DNA of 64,000 nt from JANNPJ01 sp965200525 (GTDB lineage: Bacteria; Actinomycetota; Actinomycetes; Actinomycetales; Kineosporiaceae). This document shows, piece after piece, positions 33,801-41,920 of this stretch. The notes beneath the pieces are model-generated. The model did no database searches, was not told the DNA's origin, and saw only the letters and a program-made list of their open reading frames with translations. Within the stretch, counting starts at the first letter, position 1. Every line of letters starts with the position of its first letter. The translations under genes and the position numbers were made by a program. The stretch covers positions 5,146,001-5,210,000 of the forward strand of contig OZ241368.1 in NCBI GenBank assembly GCA_965200525.1, given 5' to 3'.

Positions 33801-35558
33801 GGCAACATGAGCGTTCTCGCGGGCCGGCTCGAAGCCGTCGTGCGGATCGCCTGCCGCGAGCGCCTCGACCGCCACCTCGATGACCTCACCGCCCGCGGCG
33901 TCCTCGACCCGCATACCCGCGCCCGGCTCGGCGCCGACCAGGGCAGCGAGCACCTGGCCCGCCTGCTGCGCGCGGTCGAGCAGGCCGGGGACGACCCACG
34001 CCAGGTCCTCACCGACGCCATCACCGCCCGGTCGCTCACCGATGCCGACTCCGTCGCGCAGGTCCTGTCCCACCGAATCACCGGCGGGCAATCCCTGCCG
34101 CACCCCCTCCTGCCCGAGGCCCAGGCCGCGGGCGATGCGAGCGAGCGGAAGAAGGGCGACGTCGCCGGGCTCACCGTGCCCGGGGACATCGCGCCGGCCC
34201 TGGCCGAGCACGTCGAGCACCTGCAAGCGCGCATCGCCCGCCGCCAGGACGAGCTCGGCCACCAGATCGCGGCCGAGCCACCTGCATGGGCGCTGCAGGC
34301 GTTCGGTCCCGTCCCCATCCGTGCTGACGCCAACGACACCGACGGCAGCATCGCCGGCGCCCACGACAGTGTCGGCGTCGGCGTCGGCGGCGTCGGCGTC
34401 GGCGTCGGTGGAGATGACTCCGCCTGGCGGGCGTGGGTGGACCGGGCCGGGATGGTCGCGGCGCACCGGGAGGCGACCGGCTGGGAGCACGAACTGCAGG
34501 CGCTCTCGACCATGCCGGGCCTGGCCGCCACCGAACAGCGCGCCTCCTACACCGCCGCGTGGGAAGCCCTCGGCCGCCCCGAGGCCGCCCTGGACGAGAC
34601 AGGGATGAGCGAAGGACGCCTCCGTGCCCGGGTCCGCGCCGGGCAGCTGGAGCGGGCGTGGGCACCGCCGCACGCCGACGCTGCTCTACGGGCTGCCGAG
34701 ACCGAACGCGAAGCGGCCCGCCAGGCGGCGGCGATCGCCCGTGCCCACGCCGAGCAGGCCGAGCGAGCCGGTGACCTGGAAGCTGCCGCCCAGCACGCCG
34801 CGGAGGCGACCAACCAGGAGGACGTCTTCACTATCAAGGACGCCGCCATCCCTGCCCTGCAGCTGGCCGTGCGAGCCCGTGGCGCGTGGGCGAGTTCGGC
34901 GACGGTCGCGTTCGACGTCGAGCACCGCAGCCAGATCGAGCTGGAGCGCCGCGGAATCCGCATCGGCGCCGAACCCGACCGCACCGACACCGCGGCCTGG
35001 TTGGCCGCCGACCGCGCGGCCCGCGAAGCCGACGACGCCCACCGCCCGATCACTGAACTGGACCTGCACGACGTCGACGTCGACGCTGCCGCCGCCATGG
35101 AGCAGGTGTCGGCCGCGGAACTGGCTCACCTCCCCGAAGCCGCCTCCGCTGACGAGGCGTGGAACCGCGCCAGCGACGCGGACTCGGCCGCCGACGCGAC
35201 CGCCCAAGCCGGCCGGGCCACCGACGTCGACGAGGCGGCCCGCAGCAGTGACAGGGGTGAGCACGGGTGGGGCCAGTCACCCGCACACGCCGTCCTCCCA
35301 ACCGACGCCAGCGCCGAGCAGGTCGAAGCCGGCGCGGCCCTGGCCGCGCTGACGCTGCGCACGGTCGCGGACCGGGCCAGCCAGGACGCCGCCCACGTCG
35401 AAGACGCCGACCTCGACGACACCCACCACAGCAGCAGCGACAGCCGGGCTGAGTCCGACGAGCAGGGGCGCCGGCGGCGGGAAGCAGCCGACCATCAGCA
35501 GGCCATGTCCGAGCGGGCCGCGGTGCGCGAGTCGGGTCCGGATGTGGCCGATGCGTGA
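30864..35558 (+). CDS. traA: MobF-family relaxase-helicase (TraA/TrwC-like)
   Basis: 1564 residues, GTG 30864 behind GGAGGTGA. Relaxase domain: catalytic Tyr pair AEYYVGLG (Tyr13/14), 'WDATFSVAKSVTVAHT' and metal-site 'NIDPQLHVHNPILN' near residue 220. Helicase domain: Walker A VGPAGTGKSYAAGAFA (about 561), Walker B 'VVMVDEASMVATADLH' (about 647), 'LTGDPRQLGAVEAGG' and the RecD-like 'YASTVHAAQGMTVD'. A Gly-Val hexanucleotide repeat sits at 34370-34412, and the C-terminus is Ala-rich coiled coil. It nicks oriT and unwinds the strand for transfer. oriT was not located; the 203-bp gap at 30661-30863 is the natural place to look. Confidence 0.93.
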   Translation: MVVTVAKATSAEYYVGLGGVAAGQESYYLDAVTEGEPPGQWSGSGAAHLGLTGEVDADDMTAVFSEFVNPQTGEAIGSGPRAYRSVQDRLGAALAAEPGALPERVEELRRQIEGSAQTNTIGWDATFSVAKSVTVAHTAAHRAEVAAIRSGDTVRAEQFAAIRTGIESAILEANAAMLDYAETIAVVRTGRHGGHSETARWEAAPGLVVASFFQHTNRNIDPQLHVHNPILNRAYSADGKARALDGQDLLAQKHALGAVADRVLEERLTALGFQVELRPDGLARELTVVPTAVSELFSSRRQQVTAKLADLIPDAEAKAGRELTDRELWHLAQHANLSTRRTKSSHTPETREEMLARWWAETGAIGTGLEQVADDMAAHLQHRRGDTTDALPAAEWSATAIISEAVAACGQQKSAWRSSDLMLEIARRLPSLGGLDAKSTQQVLTGLVEQALAGDLVRQVAGRNVDDLAELLDSDPATASSAAAALAADPSTPPSTRLYATTDTLLAEEALRRASIERGAHHLNAAAVNAWLDEHAPTIGADQRAAVAGIAASDARLAVLVGPAGTGKSYAAGAFAHAWSDLTASDGAPGRVVGLAVSQIATQVLRDDGIEDARNITQWLAVQDKLTAGSTHPADTTWALRATDVVMVDEASMVATADLHRIHMLTQAAGARLVLTGDPRQLGAVEAGGVMGLLDGHAETYALADVRRFATGWEPAASLALRDGDPDALAEYDRHGRLLSHDTPDDAVNAAARAAVADRLDGRSVVVVTATNEQAAQVATAVRDQLIGLGLVEADGVLLGLDGGTAGVGDLIAARRNDYALGVINRAQYKVTAVGEDGSLTVVPADQTQPAGSSSPAGELVLPASYVGEHVQLGYASTVHAAQGMTVDSAHLVTDGTMDAATLYVGLSRGRLANTAHVSLNTPATADSRPAATTAAGGQVRLEDATTRASARAVLEASLQRDQSNRAATVEAELDAARLGNMSVLAGRLEAVVRIACRERLDRHLDDLTARGVLDPHTRARLGADQGSEHLARLLRAVEQAGDDPRQVLTDAITARSLTDADSVAQVLSHRITGGQSLPHPLLPEAQAAGDASERKKGDVAGLTVPGDIAPALAEHVEHLQARIARRQDELGHQIAAEPPAWALQAFGPVPIRADANDTDGSIAGAHDSVGVGVGGVGVGVGGDDSAWRAWVDRAGMVAAHREATGWEHELQALSTMPGLAATEQRASYTAAWEALGRPEAALDETGMSEGRLRARVRAGQLERAWAPPHADAALRAAETEREAARQAAAIARAHAEQAERAGDLEAAAQHAAEATNQEDVFTIKDAAIPALQLAVRARGAWASSATVAFDVEHRSQIELERRGIRIGAEPDRTDTAAWLAADRAAREADDAHRPITELDLHDVDVDAAAAMEQVSAAELAHLPEAASADEAWNRASDADSAADATAQAGRATDVDEAARSSDRGEHGWGQSPAHAVLPTDASAEQVEAGAALAALTLRTVADRASQDAAHVEDADLDDTHHSSSDSRAESDEQGRRRREAADHQQAMSERAAVRESGPDVADA

Positions 35559-35559
35559 G

Positions 35560-36057
35560 TCAGCCGCGCGGAGGTGTGTGTTCGCCGGGCAGGATCAGTT
35601 CCTCGCGGACGCCGGTGATCCACCCGAACCAGCCGGCCACTCCGGTGGCGTACTCCCACCCATCCAGCTTGTGAACCATCTCGACCGTGGCCAGGTCCAG
35701 CTGCCGGCGGATACTGCCACCGGTGACCGGCATGTGACCGCCGCCCATCGGCGCGGTAGGGATCTGCAGCGTGGTCCACCGGGCCGCGTTGAACGTCCCG
35801 AACAACGCCCGCTCGACCCCGTCCAGCGAGGCGTAGTCGTTCGGCAGCCCGTTGTTCACCACCGCCGCGACCGCTGTCTCCACCTTGTCCCACGCCACGT
35901 CCAGCTCGGGGCCCGTTCGGATCCACGGCACGCCATGGTCCAGGATCCGGGGCACTCCCGGGACCGCGACGATCTCGTGCGGGCCCGGAGTGCGCCACGC
36001 CTCCAAACCAGTCGTGGCGTCGTTCTCGCCTGGCTGTGCAGCTGCCATCTCACTCAC
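35560..36057 (-). CDS. Hypothetical protein (165 aa)
   Basis: Minus-strand gene convergent with the relaxase, with one base between the stops. MSEMAAAQPG start at 36057 (ATG 36048 possible). 'WDKVETAVAAVVNNGLPNDYASLDGVERALFG' and 'LATVEMVHKLDGWEYATGVAGWFGWITGVREEL' indicate a soluble helical fold. No family recognised. It has its own upstream region facing the 36058-36466 gap. Confidence 0.6.
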   Translation of the reverse strand: MSEMAAAQPGENDATTGLEAWRTPGPHEIVAVPGVPRILDHGVPWIRTGPELDVAWDKVETAVAAVVNNGLPNDYASLDGVERALFGTFNAARWTTLQIPTAPMGGGHMPVTGGSIRRQLDLATVEMVHKLDGWEYATGVAGWFGWITGVREELILPGEHTPPRG

Positions 36058-36466
36058 CCCGTACGTGGGCCCATCCGGTCACCAAAAACGGTACGCGCCA
36101 GCACCGACACTTCCGCCCGGCCAACACCAGCCCGGGACGGCAGGCCGGGAACCGGAAGCAGCAGAACTGGGTTGCGTTCGGCCCGCGCGAGACCAATCAG
36201 GGGCCGGACCGGGTGACGCGCGAGGCCGATCACCTTGGGTGCCTTGGCTCACCTTCCGGTACCACCCGCGGTCTCACCGTCAATCCCCAACTCGGGCAGG
36301 TGGTCGGGGGATGTGCTCCGCACATGCGCGGGGCCGGGCCAGCTGGGCGGGTGGGGATTGACCGCGAGCCTCTCCGCGGGCGGTACCTAGCGCCCACGGC
36401 GGGGGCAGCAAAAACGCCCCCACCGCAGCACCACCACCGACCACAAACCCGCGAAAGGTGCCCTCC
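36058..36466 (+). other. 409-bp gene-free region
   Basis: Carries the upstream region of the 35560 gene and a GGGGGC-AGCAAAAAC-GCCCCC hairpin near 36401-36421, shortly before the next gene's Shine-Dalgarno. No convincing coding frame. Confidence 0.4.
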
Positions 36467-36919
36467 ATGAACGAGAATCGTGAGCAGTACGTCCCGCCGA
36501 GAGTCATCCCCGAAGACCTGGCCGAAGCGTTGAGCGAGGCGATCCTCGCCGCGTTTTTGGCCAAGCGCCATGATGGCGAGGCATACATGAATTTCGTGCA
36601 CAGCCGGATCACCCGGGCCGAGTACGACGTCGTCGAACGGGCTGATCAGGCTGCCACCGAGGCCGTGTGGTTGTTGCTCGGGCGCGCCACCCGACACTAC
36701 GACGCAGCGCCCATTCCCGTACCGGCGCCTCCCGCGCCGGTGCGCCCGGCCACCGATCAGGACGGGGAACGTTCGGTCCGGTTCGAGGCTCGCTTCGACT
36801 CCGGCTGCCCCGCGTGCGACGCCCCGATTTCCGCCGGCGACAGCGTGGCCTGGTCAGACGGCGAGGTCGTTCACGACTTGTGCGCTGAAGGCGCCGGCGT
36901 TGTGGTCTTCGACCGATGA
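36467..36919 (+). CDS. Hypothetical protein with C-terminal zinc-binding motif
   Basis: ATG 36467 after AAAGGTG; 150 residues. N-terminal helices ('EDLAEALSEAILAAFLAKRHDG', 'EYDVVERADQAATEAVWLLLGRATRHYD'), a Pro-rich linker, and a C-terminal 'SGCPACDAPISAGDSVAWSDGEVVHDLC' with CxxC and a later His/Cys, as in treble-clef-like zinc motifs. First gene of a run that leads into the methyltransferase; the following ATG overlaps its stop. Confidence 0.6.
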   Translation: MNENREQYVPPRVIPEDLAEALSEAILAAFLAKRHDGEAYMNFVHSRITRAEYDVVERADQAATEAVWLLLGRATRHYDAAPIPVPAPPAPVRPATDQDGERSVRFEARFDSGCPACDAPISAGDSVAWSDGEVVHDLCAEGAGVVVFDR

Positions 36920-37344
36920 GCGCCGAGCCCACCCAGCCAGGAAGGCGCGCGCCTGCGATGAACACCACCCCGTCCCAGGACCCATGGCACGCGGTCGCTG
37001 GGCACCCCGACGACACCACCATTCCCGAGACGGACTGGCCGGCGTACTCGGCCGGGTACGAGGCCGGGCTGCGAGCCGGGATCGAGCTGGCTGACCTGCG
37101 GATCACCGTCGAGCTCGTCCCCACCGGTCCCGCCCAGGCCGGCGTCAAGCTCTGGCGCGCCGTCACTCAGGCCCGGCTGCAGAAGGCCGCCCGGTTCACC
37201 GAGCCGGGCCGCACGGGTGAGCAGCTGCGAGAGCAGGCCCGGACCTCGTGGTCCCAGAGCACAACCAGTCCGACTGCGGCCGGCACCGGTGGGCGTCGTG
37301 TCACCCCTGGCCAGGCCGGGCGTGACGTGAGGAAGGGATTCTGA
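36916..37344 (+). CDS. Hypothetical protein (142 aa)
   Basis: ATG 36916 overlaps the previous stop; its own stop shares a base with the methyltransferase ATG. Contains 'WPAYSAGYEAGLRAGIELADLR' and a basic C-terminus. No family recognised. A later Met (36958) could be the real start. Confidence 0.5.
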   Translation: MSAEPTQPGRRAPAMNTTPSQDPWHAVAGHPDDTTIPETDWPAYSAGYEAGLRAGIELADLRITVELVPTGPAQAGVKLWRAVTQARLQKAARFTEPGRTGEQLREQARTSWSQSTTSPTAAGTGGRRVTPGQAGRDVRKGF

Positions 37345-38975
37345 TGAGTCTGAGCGTGTACGACGAGTTCTGCGGTTTCGGGGGCAGCTCGCAGGGGCTG
37401 GAGGCGATCCCGGGGGTGGAGACGGTGCTGGCCGCGAACCACACGAAGATCGCGGTGGAGGTGCACCAGCTGAACTTCCCGAACGCCGATCACCACATCG
37501 GCGACGTCACCAAGGCCGACCTGACCCGGTTCCCGCGCGCGGACATCTTCTGGGCTTCGCCGGCCTGCCCGGCATGGTCGGATGCACGGGGTAAGCGCCG
37601 GGACTTCGACACCAGCACCCAGGAGAGCTTGTTTGATGCGGAGGAGACGCCGGCGCAGCGGGCCGAGCGGGAGGAGCTGAAGAAGCGCCGCGCGCTGATG
37701 GAGGAAGTACCCCGTTACCTGGCCGCCGTCGCAGCCCGGGGGGAGCCTGTGCTGGCTGGGGTGGTGGAGAACGTGATCCAGTGCCGCAAGTGGGATCAGT
37801 GGCACCGGTGGCTGCGCGAGATCCAGGCCCTCGGGTACTGCACGCGGGTGATCGCTCTGAACTCCATGCACGCCGCCGGCGTCAACACGTTGCGAGCGCC
37901 GCAGTCCCGCGACCGCCTCTATGTCGCATATTGGTTGAAGAGCCTCGGTCGCACCCCGGACTGGGACAAGTGGCTGCGGCCTCGGGCGTGGTGCCCGACC
38001 TGCGATGAGGTGGTGTCGGTGCTGCAGGTGTTCAAGCAGCCCGGCGTGGACATGGGCCGGTACGGCCGGCACGGGCAGTACTACTACCGCTGCCCCAACC
38101 GGGCCTGCCGCAACCAGATCGTCCACCCCGACGTCCTGCCGGCCAGTACCGCGATCGACTTCACCCTGGACCCGGGGCAGAAGATCGGCGAGCGGGTCAT
38201 CCAGACCGGCAAACGCAAAGGCCAACCCGACCCGCTGGAGCCGGCCACCCTGGAACGCATCGCCACCGGCCTGATCCGGTTGGCCGGGCGCAGCATGCTC
38301 GCCCCGGCCGGCGGCACCTGGCGGCAGGACGCCACCGCCCTGACCGACCCGATGCCGACCCGCACCACCCGAGAAAGCGACGCCCTGGTGCTGCCCCCGG
38401 CCGCGGTGGGGGCGATGCTGGTGCCGACGACCGCCCGCGAAGGCAAGAGCGCCCACGGGGTGGACGAGCCGTTGCGGACCCAGACATGCCGGCGCGAGAC
38501 CGCCCTGGTGCTGCCGCCTCGGGGGGAGTTCATCACCGTGCTGCGCGGCGGTGGGTCCAAGCAATCCGGGTACCGGTCCCTGGACGACCCGCTGGCGACG
38601 TTCTCCGCGCAGGGCGGGCACCAGGCCCTCATCGGTCCGCCGGCCGACACGCAGGCGTACCTGCTCAGCTACTACAGCAACGGATCCCTCAACCCCACGG
38701 ACCAGCCGATCGGGACGTTGACCACCCGCGACCGGTACGCCCTCATCGAAGCGCGCCAGCCGGTGGGCCAGGTTCCGGCGGTGGAGGACTGCACGTTCCG
38801 GATGCTCGACACCCACGAGATCGCCGCCGGCATGGCCTTCAGCCCCGACTACCAGGTCAAAGGCAACAAGCGTCAACGCACCACCGGGTACGGCAACGCC
38901 GTCACCCCACCAGCCGCCGAAATCATCGGCTCCGCCCTCGTCGAAGCCATCACGGGACAATCGCTACACCGATGA
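37344..38975 (+). CDS. DNA (cytosine-5) methyltransferase with internal zinc ribbon
   Basis: 543 residues. Motif I YDEFCGFGGSSQG (AdoMet binding), motif IV 'FWASPACPAWSDA' with the catalytic Cys in SPAC, motif VI 'AGVVENVI', motif VIII 'PQSRDRLYVAYW' and motif X 'GYGNAVTPPAAEIIGSALVEA'. Between VIII and the target-recognition part is a zinc ribbon ('WCPTCDEVVSV' then 'YYRCPNRACRNQIVHPD'). No cognate restriction gene is adjacent, so it may protect the element from host restriction or act epigenetically. The recognition site cannot be predicted. Confidence 0.9.
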   Translation: MSLSVYDEFCGFGGSSQGLEAIPGVETVLAANHTKIAVEVHQLNFPNADHHIGDVTKADLTRFPRADIFWASPACPAWSDARGKRRDFDTSTQESLFDAEETPAQRAEREELKKRRALMEEVPRYLAAVAARGEPVLAGVVENVIQCRKWDQWHRWLREIQALGYCTRVIALNSMHAAGVNTLRAPQSRDRLYVAYWLKSLGRTPDWDKWLRPRAWCPTCDEVVSVLQVFKQPGVDMGRYGRHGQYYYRCPNRACRNQIVHPDVLPASTAIDFTLDPGQKIGERVIQTGKRKGQPDPLEPATLERIATGLIRLAGRSMLAPAGGTWRQDATALTDPMPTRTTRESDALVLPPAAVGAMLVPTTAREGKSAHGVDEPLRTQTCRRETALVLPPRGEFITVLRGGGSKQSGYRSLDDPLATFSAQGGHQALIGPPADTQAYLLSYYSNGSLNPTDQPIGTLTTRDRYALIEARQPVGQVPAVEDCTFRMLDTHEIAAGMAFSPDYQVKGNKRQRTTGYGNAVTPPAAEIIGSALVEAITGQSLHR

Positions 38976-38980
38976 AAAGC

Positions 38981-39011
38981 TTGCAGGCGCCGGCACCGCC
39001 GGCGCCTGCAA
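38981..39011 (+). promoter_or_regulatory. Perfect 14-bp hairpin abutting a Shine-Dalgarno
   Basis: Stem TTGCAGGCGCCGGC, loop ACC, then the exact complement. Its 3' arm ends at the AAGGAGGTGA ribosome site of the next gene. It could terminate the methyltransferase transcript or modulate initiation. Confidence 0.65.
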
Positions 39012-39025
39012 AGGAGGTGAACACC

Positions 39026-39397
39026 ATGGACGATGCCCGCCCTGACTGGGTGCGTCGGCTGGAGGACAAGCACGGCCTACCGATCCACCAGATCCCCGGG
39101 ACCATCTACGGCCTCTGCTACGACCCGCCGACCGTGGTGGAGTCAGTCAGCCTCGACTACGCCGGCGACCCGCCCGAGCACAACGCCCGTGGGTACGTCT
39201 CGGCCGGGCCCATCCGGCACTACGTCGGCTGGACCCAACAACGCGACCCGAACCGGCGCATCAGCAACCACCACCGTGCCAGCACGTCAGTGACGGTGAC
39301 GGTGGGGCGCGGAACGATGGAACGCGAGGAACAGGTCAAGCGCACAGCGAGCTGCCCGACCTGCGGCCAACCGTACTCGGGGGATTTGACCCGGTGA
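39026..39397 (+). CDS. GIY-YIG-like small protein
   Basis: 123 residues, ATG 39026 after AAGGAGGTGA. 'IRHYVGWTQQRDPNRRISNHHRAS' resembles the GIY-YIG 'Y-V/I-G-W-T...R...H' core, and 'MEREEQVKRTASCPTCGQPYSG' resembles the C-terminal CPTCG tail of GIY-YIG-type proteins found in actinobacterial elements. The first GIY tyrosine is not evident, so it may be non-catalytic or a diverged nuclease. An ATG overlapping the methyltransferase stop (38972) is also in frame. Confidence 0.6.
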   Translation: MDDARPDWVRRLEDKHGLPIHQIPGTIYGLCYDPPTVVESVSLDYAGDPPEHNARGYVSAGPIRHYVGWTQQRDPNRRISNHHRASTSVTVTVGRGTMEREEQVKRTASCPTCGQPYSGDLTR

Positions 39398-39725
39398 GCT
39401 GGAGGTGCTCTTCACGAATCTTGGTCTTGATCAAGAGAATTGAGTGGCATCGCAGTGAAGCTGCTGCTGATATTGCAGATCTTGGGCAGTGATGCACAGA
39501 GATCCGCTGCTAATGCCTGCCTCTGATTTCAGAGAACACATCCGCCTGCCGTTCTCAGATGGGCTCACGTGTTATGTGGATGCACTCCAACGACACAGGA
39601 GGCGACTCGATGCCGTCCGTCACCTGTAACCGTCCGGCTCGTGCCGATGCTTGCAGTAGCGTTGGGTGCCTGTCGTCTCAGGATAGGTAGAGCAGGGCGC
39701 CGGGTCGAGATTCACTCTGGGCTGA
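39398..39725 (+). other. 328-bp gene-free region, start of low-GC segment
   Basis: Base composition drops here. I see no convincing coding frame, tRNA or strong hairpin; it holds the upstream region of the two-gene cassette. Confidence 0.4.
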
Positions 39726-40313
39726 ATGGACTATGGGATGCCACGAGAAAGTACGCAGGAGAGCGGTAGGGAAGCCGCCCAACGGACCAAGCGGTGGCTC
39801 GAGTCATCGACTTACATCGATCTTCCTTGGAATGCGTACAAGCATGACGCAATGTGCAGGGTGCGCTGTCTGGATAATAGCTCGAAGGGATTTGACCTCG
39901 TAGGCCTTTTTCTTGACGATCAAAAGCCGGTCGTCGTAGAAAACAAAGGGGTCGGCGCTAGTGGTGATCAGTATGCTGAATATCGAAAATTTCTAGCGAT
40001 CGCTTACAGTAGTTCAGTTCTTGGGTGCGAAGAAGGCACGGACTGGCAGAGAACGTTTATGTGGGTTACGACCCACCCTTTTGGATACTCGCAAGAGTGG
40101 GTGACGATGGAGACCCCAGAGGCGGTACGGAAAGCCGTGGAGGAGTTTCCTGAGCTTTTGAACGGACGTATAGTAGACGAGGACATGTTGCGGACTGTAG
40201 CGTCACGGGTTTGGCTCTTGATTTTCAATGAAAAACAAGAGAGACTCTTCCTGACGCCCGACGAGGTCCTTAGGGTCCACGCCTTACTAAAGCGTAAGGA
40301 GAGTAGCTTGTGA
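39726..40313 (+). CDS. PD-(D/E)XK-like nuclease candidate of a two-gene cassette
   Basis: 195 residues, low GC. The central 'GFDLVGLFLDDQKPVVVENK' has an Asp (57) followed 15 residues later by E-N-K (72-74) at the end of a beta strand. That is the layout of a PD-(D/E)XK nuclease active site, as in restriction and repair nucleases. 'LPWNAYKHDAMCRVRCL' precedes it. The start may be ATG 39726 or 39738. Its stop overlaps the GTG of the next gene, so the two are coupled. Family not recognised; function inferred only from the motif. Confidence 0.6.
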   Translation: MDYGMPRESTQESGREAAQRTKRWLESSTYIDLPWNAYKHDAMCRVRCLDNSSKGFDLVGLFLDDQKPVVVENKGVGASGDQYAEYRKFLAIAYSSSVLGCEEGTDWQRTFMWVTTHPFGYSQEWVTMETPEAVRKAVEEFPELLNGRIVDEDMLRTVASRVWLLIFNEKQERLFLTPDEVLRVHALLKRKESSL

Positions 40314-41695
40314 CATTCGCCGACGAGATCCGGTTAGCGACAGACACTACGGATCCACTTGCATATATCGATCGAGTGAAGACCGTAGTTATTCGACAGT
40401 TGGAAGCCTTGGATGAAACTGCGTCCATCGAGAATACCCAGTATTTCAACCACAGCTCGGTCCCCGACTTTATCGTTCGCTGGCCTGGGGAACGTGGCGA
40501 GCGCAGAATCTACTTGAGGGATTCCTATGAATCAATCGTGGCTGCACATGACGGACTGTATCTAACTGCAGGCGATCCGGTCCTGGTGTCTTTGGAAGAA
40601 CCACATCCAGATTTCGAGCAAAGCCTAGGAGAAGTCGACGCAGAATTAGGCACAAGAATGCTCATTACCGATGTCGATGCTGTGAGCGTTATCACCGAAG
40701 GTGACCGTCAGGGAGATAGTCCGCTCACTCAGATGATCCGCGCAAATTTCGTTAGAGGCGCGCGGGGTAGAATCGACCGACCTGTCGCTGAGTCTTTGAT
40801 CGAACCACAGACGGGCGATGCCGAAACGCTCACGACCGGCCGCATTCCAGAAGAGTTCATAGCGGAGACTTTTTTCGAGGACGCCGCGTTTAGAATCAAT
40901 CGTACGGCCCGTCTTATTGAGCGAGCAATGCTCATCAACACTGTAGGCGAAGAACTTCCGCCATTGTCAGGCATCGTGAGCGGCCAGTTATCAGTGTCTG
41001 AGATGCGAACCGTCCTACCTTGGCTTCTCACGCAAGAAGCGGCACAAGGGAATGTTGAGTTCTGGCGTCAGATTGGCCAATTGATGTCCTTTTCGGATCT
41101 TGAGAAGATTCGACACTCATTGATTGGAATCAATGTAACACCCCTTATCTCAGCCAATCGAACCTACTGGACAGCCAAATGGGCGTATGCTGGCGCATCA
41201 ATGCCGATCGAGGGTGACGAGACGTACGAGAGGCGCCGGAACTACTGGTCATTCGAGCAAGGGGCCTTGGGTGTAGACCTCGGAGACGCTCGGTTCTCCG
41301 TGGCCTTCAACGGTCAGTTAGCACCGAAAGGACGCTCCTCCACCTCGTCCGCCAGCTGGGAAACGCTTCAAACAATTGTTGAGTCCGAACGCATTTCACG
41401 GGTTGACCTGCACGGTACGCGCCGATCAGTCGCAGTAAGCTCTGAACAGAGCACGGATGTCCGTGGCGACGTTTTGGATATTAGTCGATCTTTAGAAGAC
41501 GACTATTTCGTTGGTCAGATCGCGATCCGGGGCGTGCCACCAGAAGGCGAGGAGGGGGATACTGAAATTTCAGTGAATTTCGACTCCGGGCTCGTGAAGG
41601 CTGAGGGAGGAGTGGCGACCATCGATGATTTGATCAAGGCAGTGGTCGGAATATTGAGTTTCCGGCTGGGGGTCAGCCACAATCAACTCTTCTGA
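40310..41695 (+). CDS. Unrecognised partner protein of the two-gene cassette
   Basis: 461 residues, GTG 40310 overlapping the upstream stop (GTGA). Low GC and AT-rich codons, unlike the transfer genes. N-terminal alpha/beta part ('YFNHSSVPDFIVRWPGERGERRIYL'), a helical middle ('FFEDAAFRINRTARLIERAML', 'VLPWLLTQEAAQGNVEFW') and a beta-rich C-terminal third ('GVDLGDARFSVAFNGQL', 'TEISVNFDSGLVKAEGG'). No TM helix, no Walker motif. Together with the nuclease-like partner it could be a defence or addiction module. Confidence 0.65.
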   Translation: MTFADEIRLATDTTDPLAYIDRVKTVVIRQLEALDETASIENTQYFNHSSVPDFIVRWPGERGERRIYLRDSYESIVAAHDGLYLTAGDPVLVSLEEPHPDFEQSLGEVDAELGTRMLITDVDAVSVITEGDRQGDSPLTQMIRANFVRGARGRIDRPVAESLIEPQTGDAETLTTGRIPEEFIAETFFEDAAFRINRTARLIERAMLINTVGEELPPLSGIVSGQLSVSEMRTVLPWLLTQEAAQGNVEFWRQIGQLMSFSDLEKIRHSLIGINVTPLISANRTYWTAKWAYAGASMPIEGDETYERRRNYWSFEQGALGVDLGDARFSVAFNGQLAPKGRSSTSSASWETLQTIVESERISRVDLHGTRRSVAVSSEQSTDVRGDVLDISRSLEDDYFVGQIAIRGVPPEGEEGDTEISVNFDSGLVKAEGGVATIDDLIKAVVGILSFRLGVSHNQLF

Positions 41696-41701
41696 TGCAA
41701 T

Positions 41702-41736
41702 TTGCTCCTGAGTCAGCCGGCGAGGATGAGGAGCAA
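41702..41736 (+). terminator. Hairpin after the two-gene cassette
   Basis: TTGCTCCT pairs with AGGAGCAA across a 19-nt loop, seven bases after the stop at 41695. Confidence 0.5.
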
Positions 41737-41920
41737 GCGATCAACCATCGAGCTGAACACCATAAGCTCGTTGATCTTGCCAATATGTGCCTTGTCATCT
41801 GAAGCGTCCGTTCGGACGTGGGGGTTGCGTAGACAATAACTGTTGTCTTGCGCCCAGCCCCAGAGCGTTAAAATGCTCGACATTCCGATTCGCGCGGCTA
41901 AACACGACCCGATGACAACC

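Noticed and set aside
30786..34673. Very long minus-strand frame opposite the relaxase
   Set aside because: Mirror frame caused by high GC; its Arg/Gly/Val composition has no motifs, whereas the plus strand has complete relaxase and helicase motifs.
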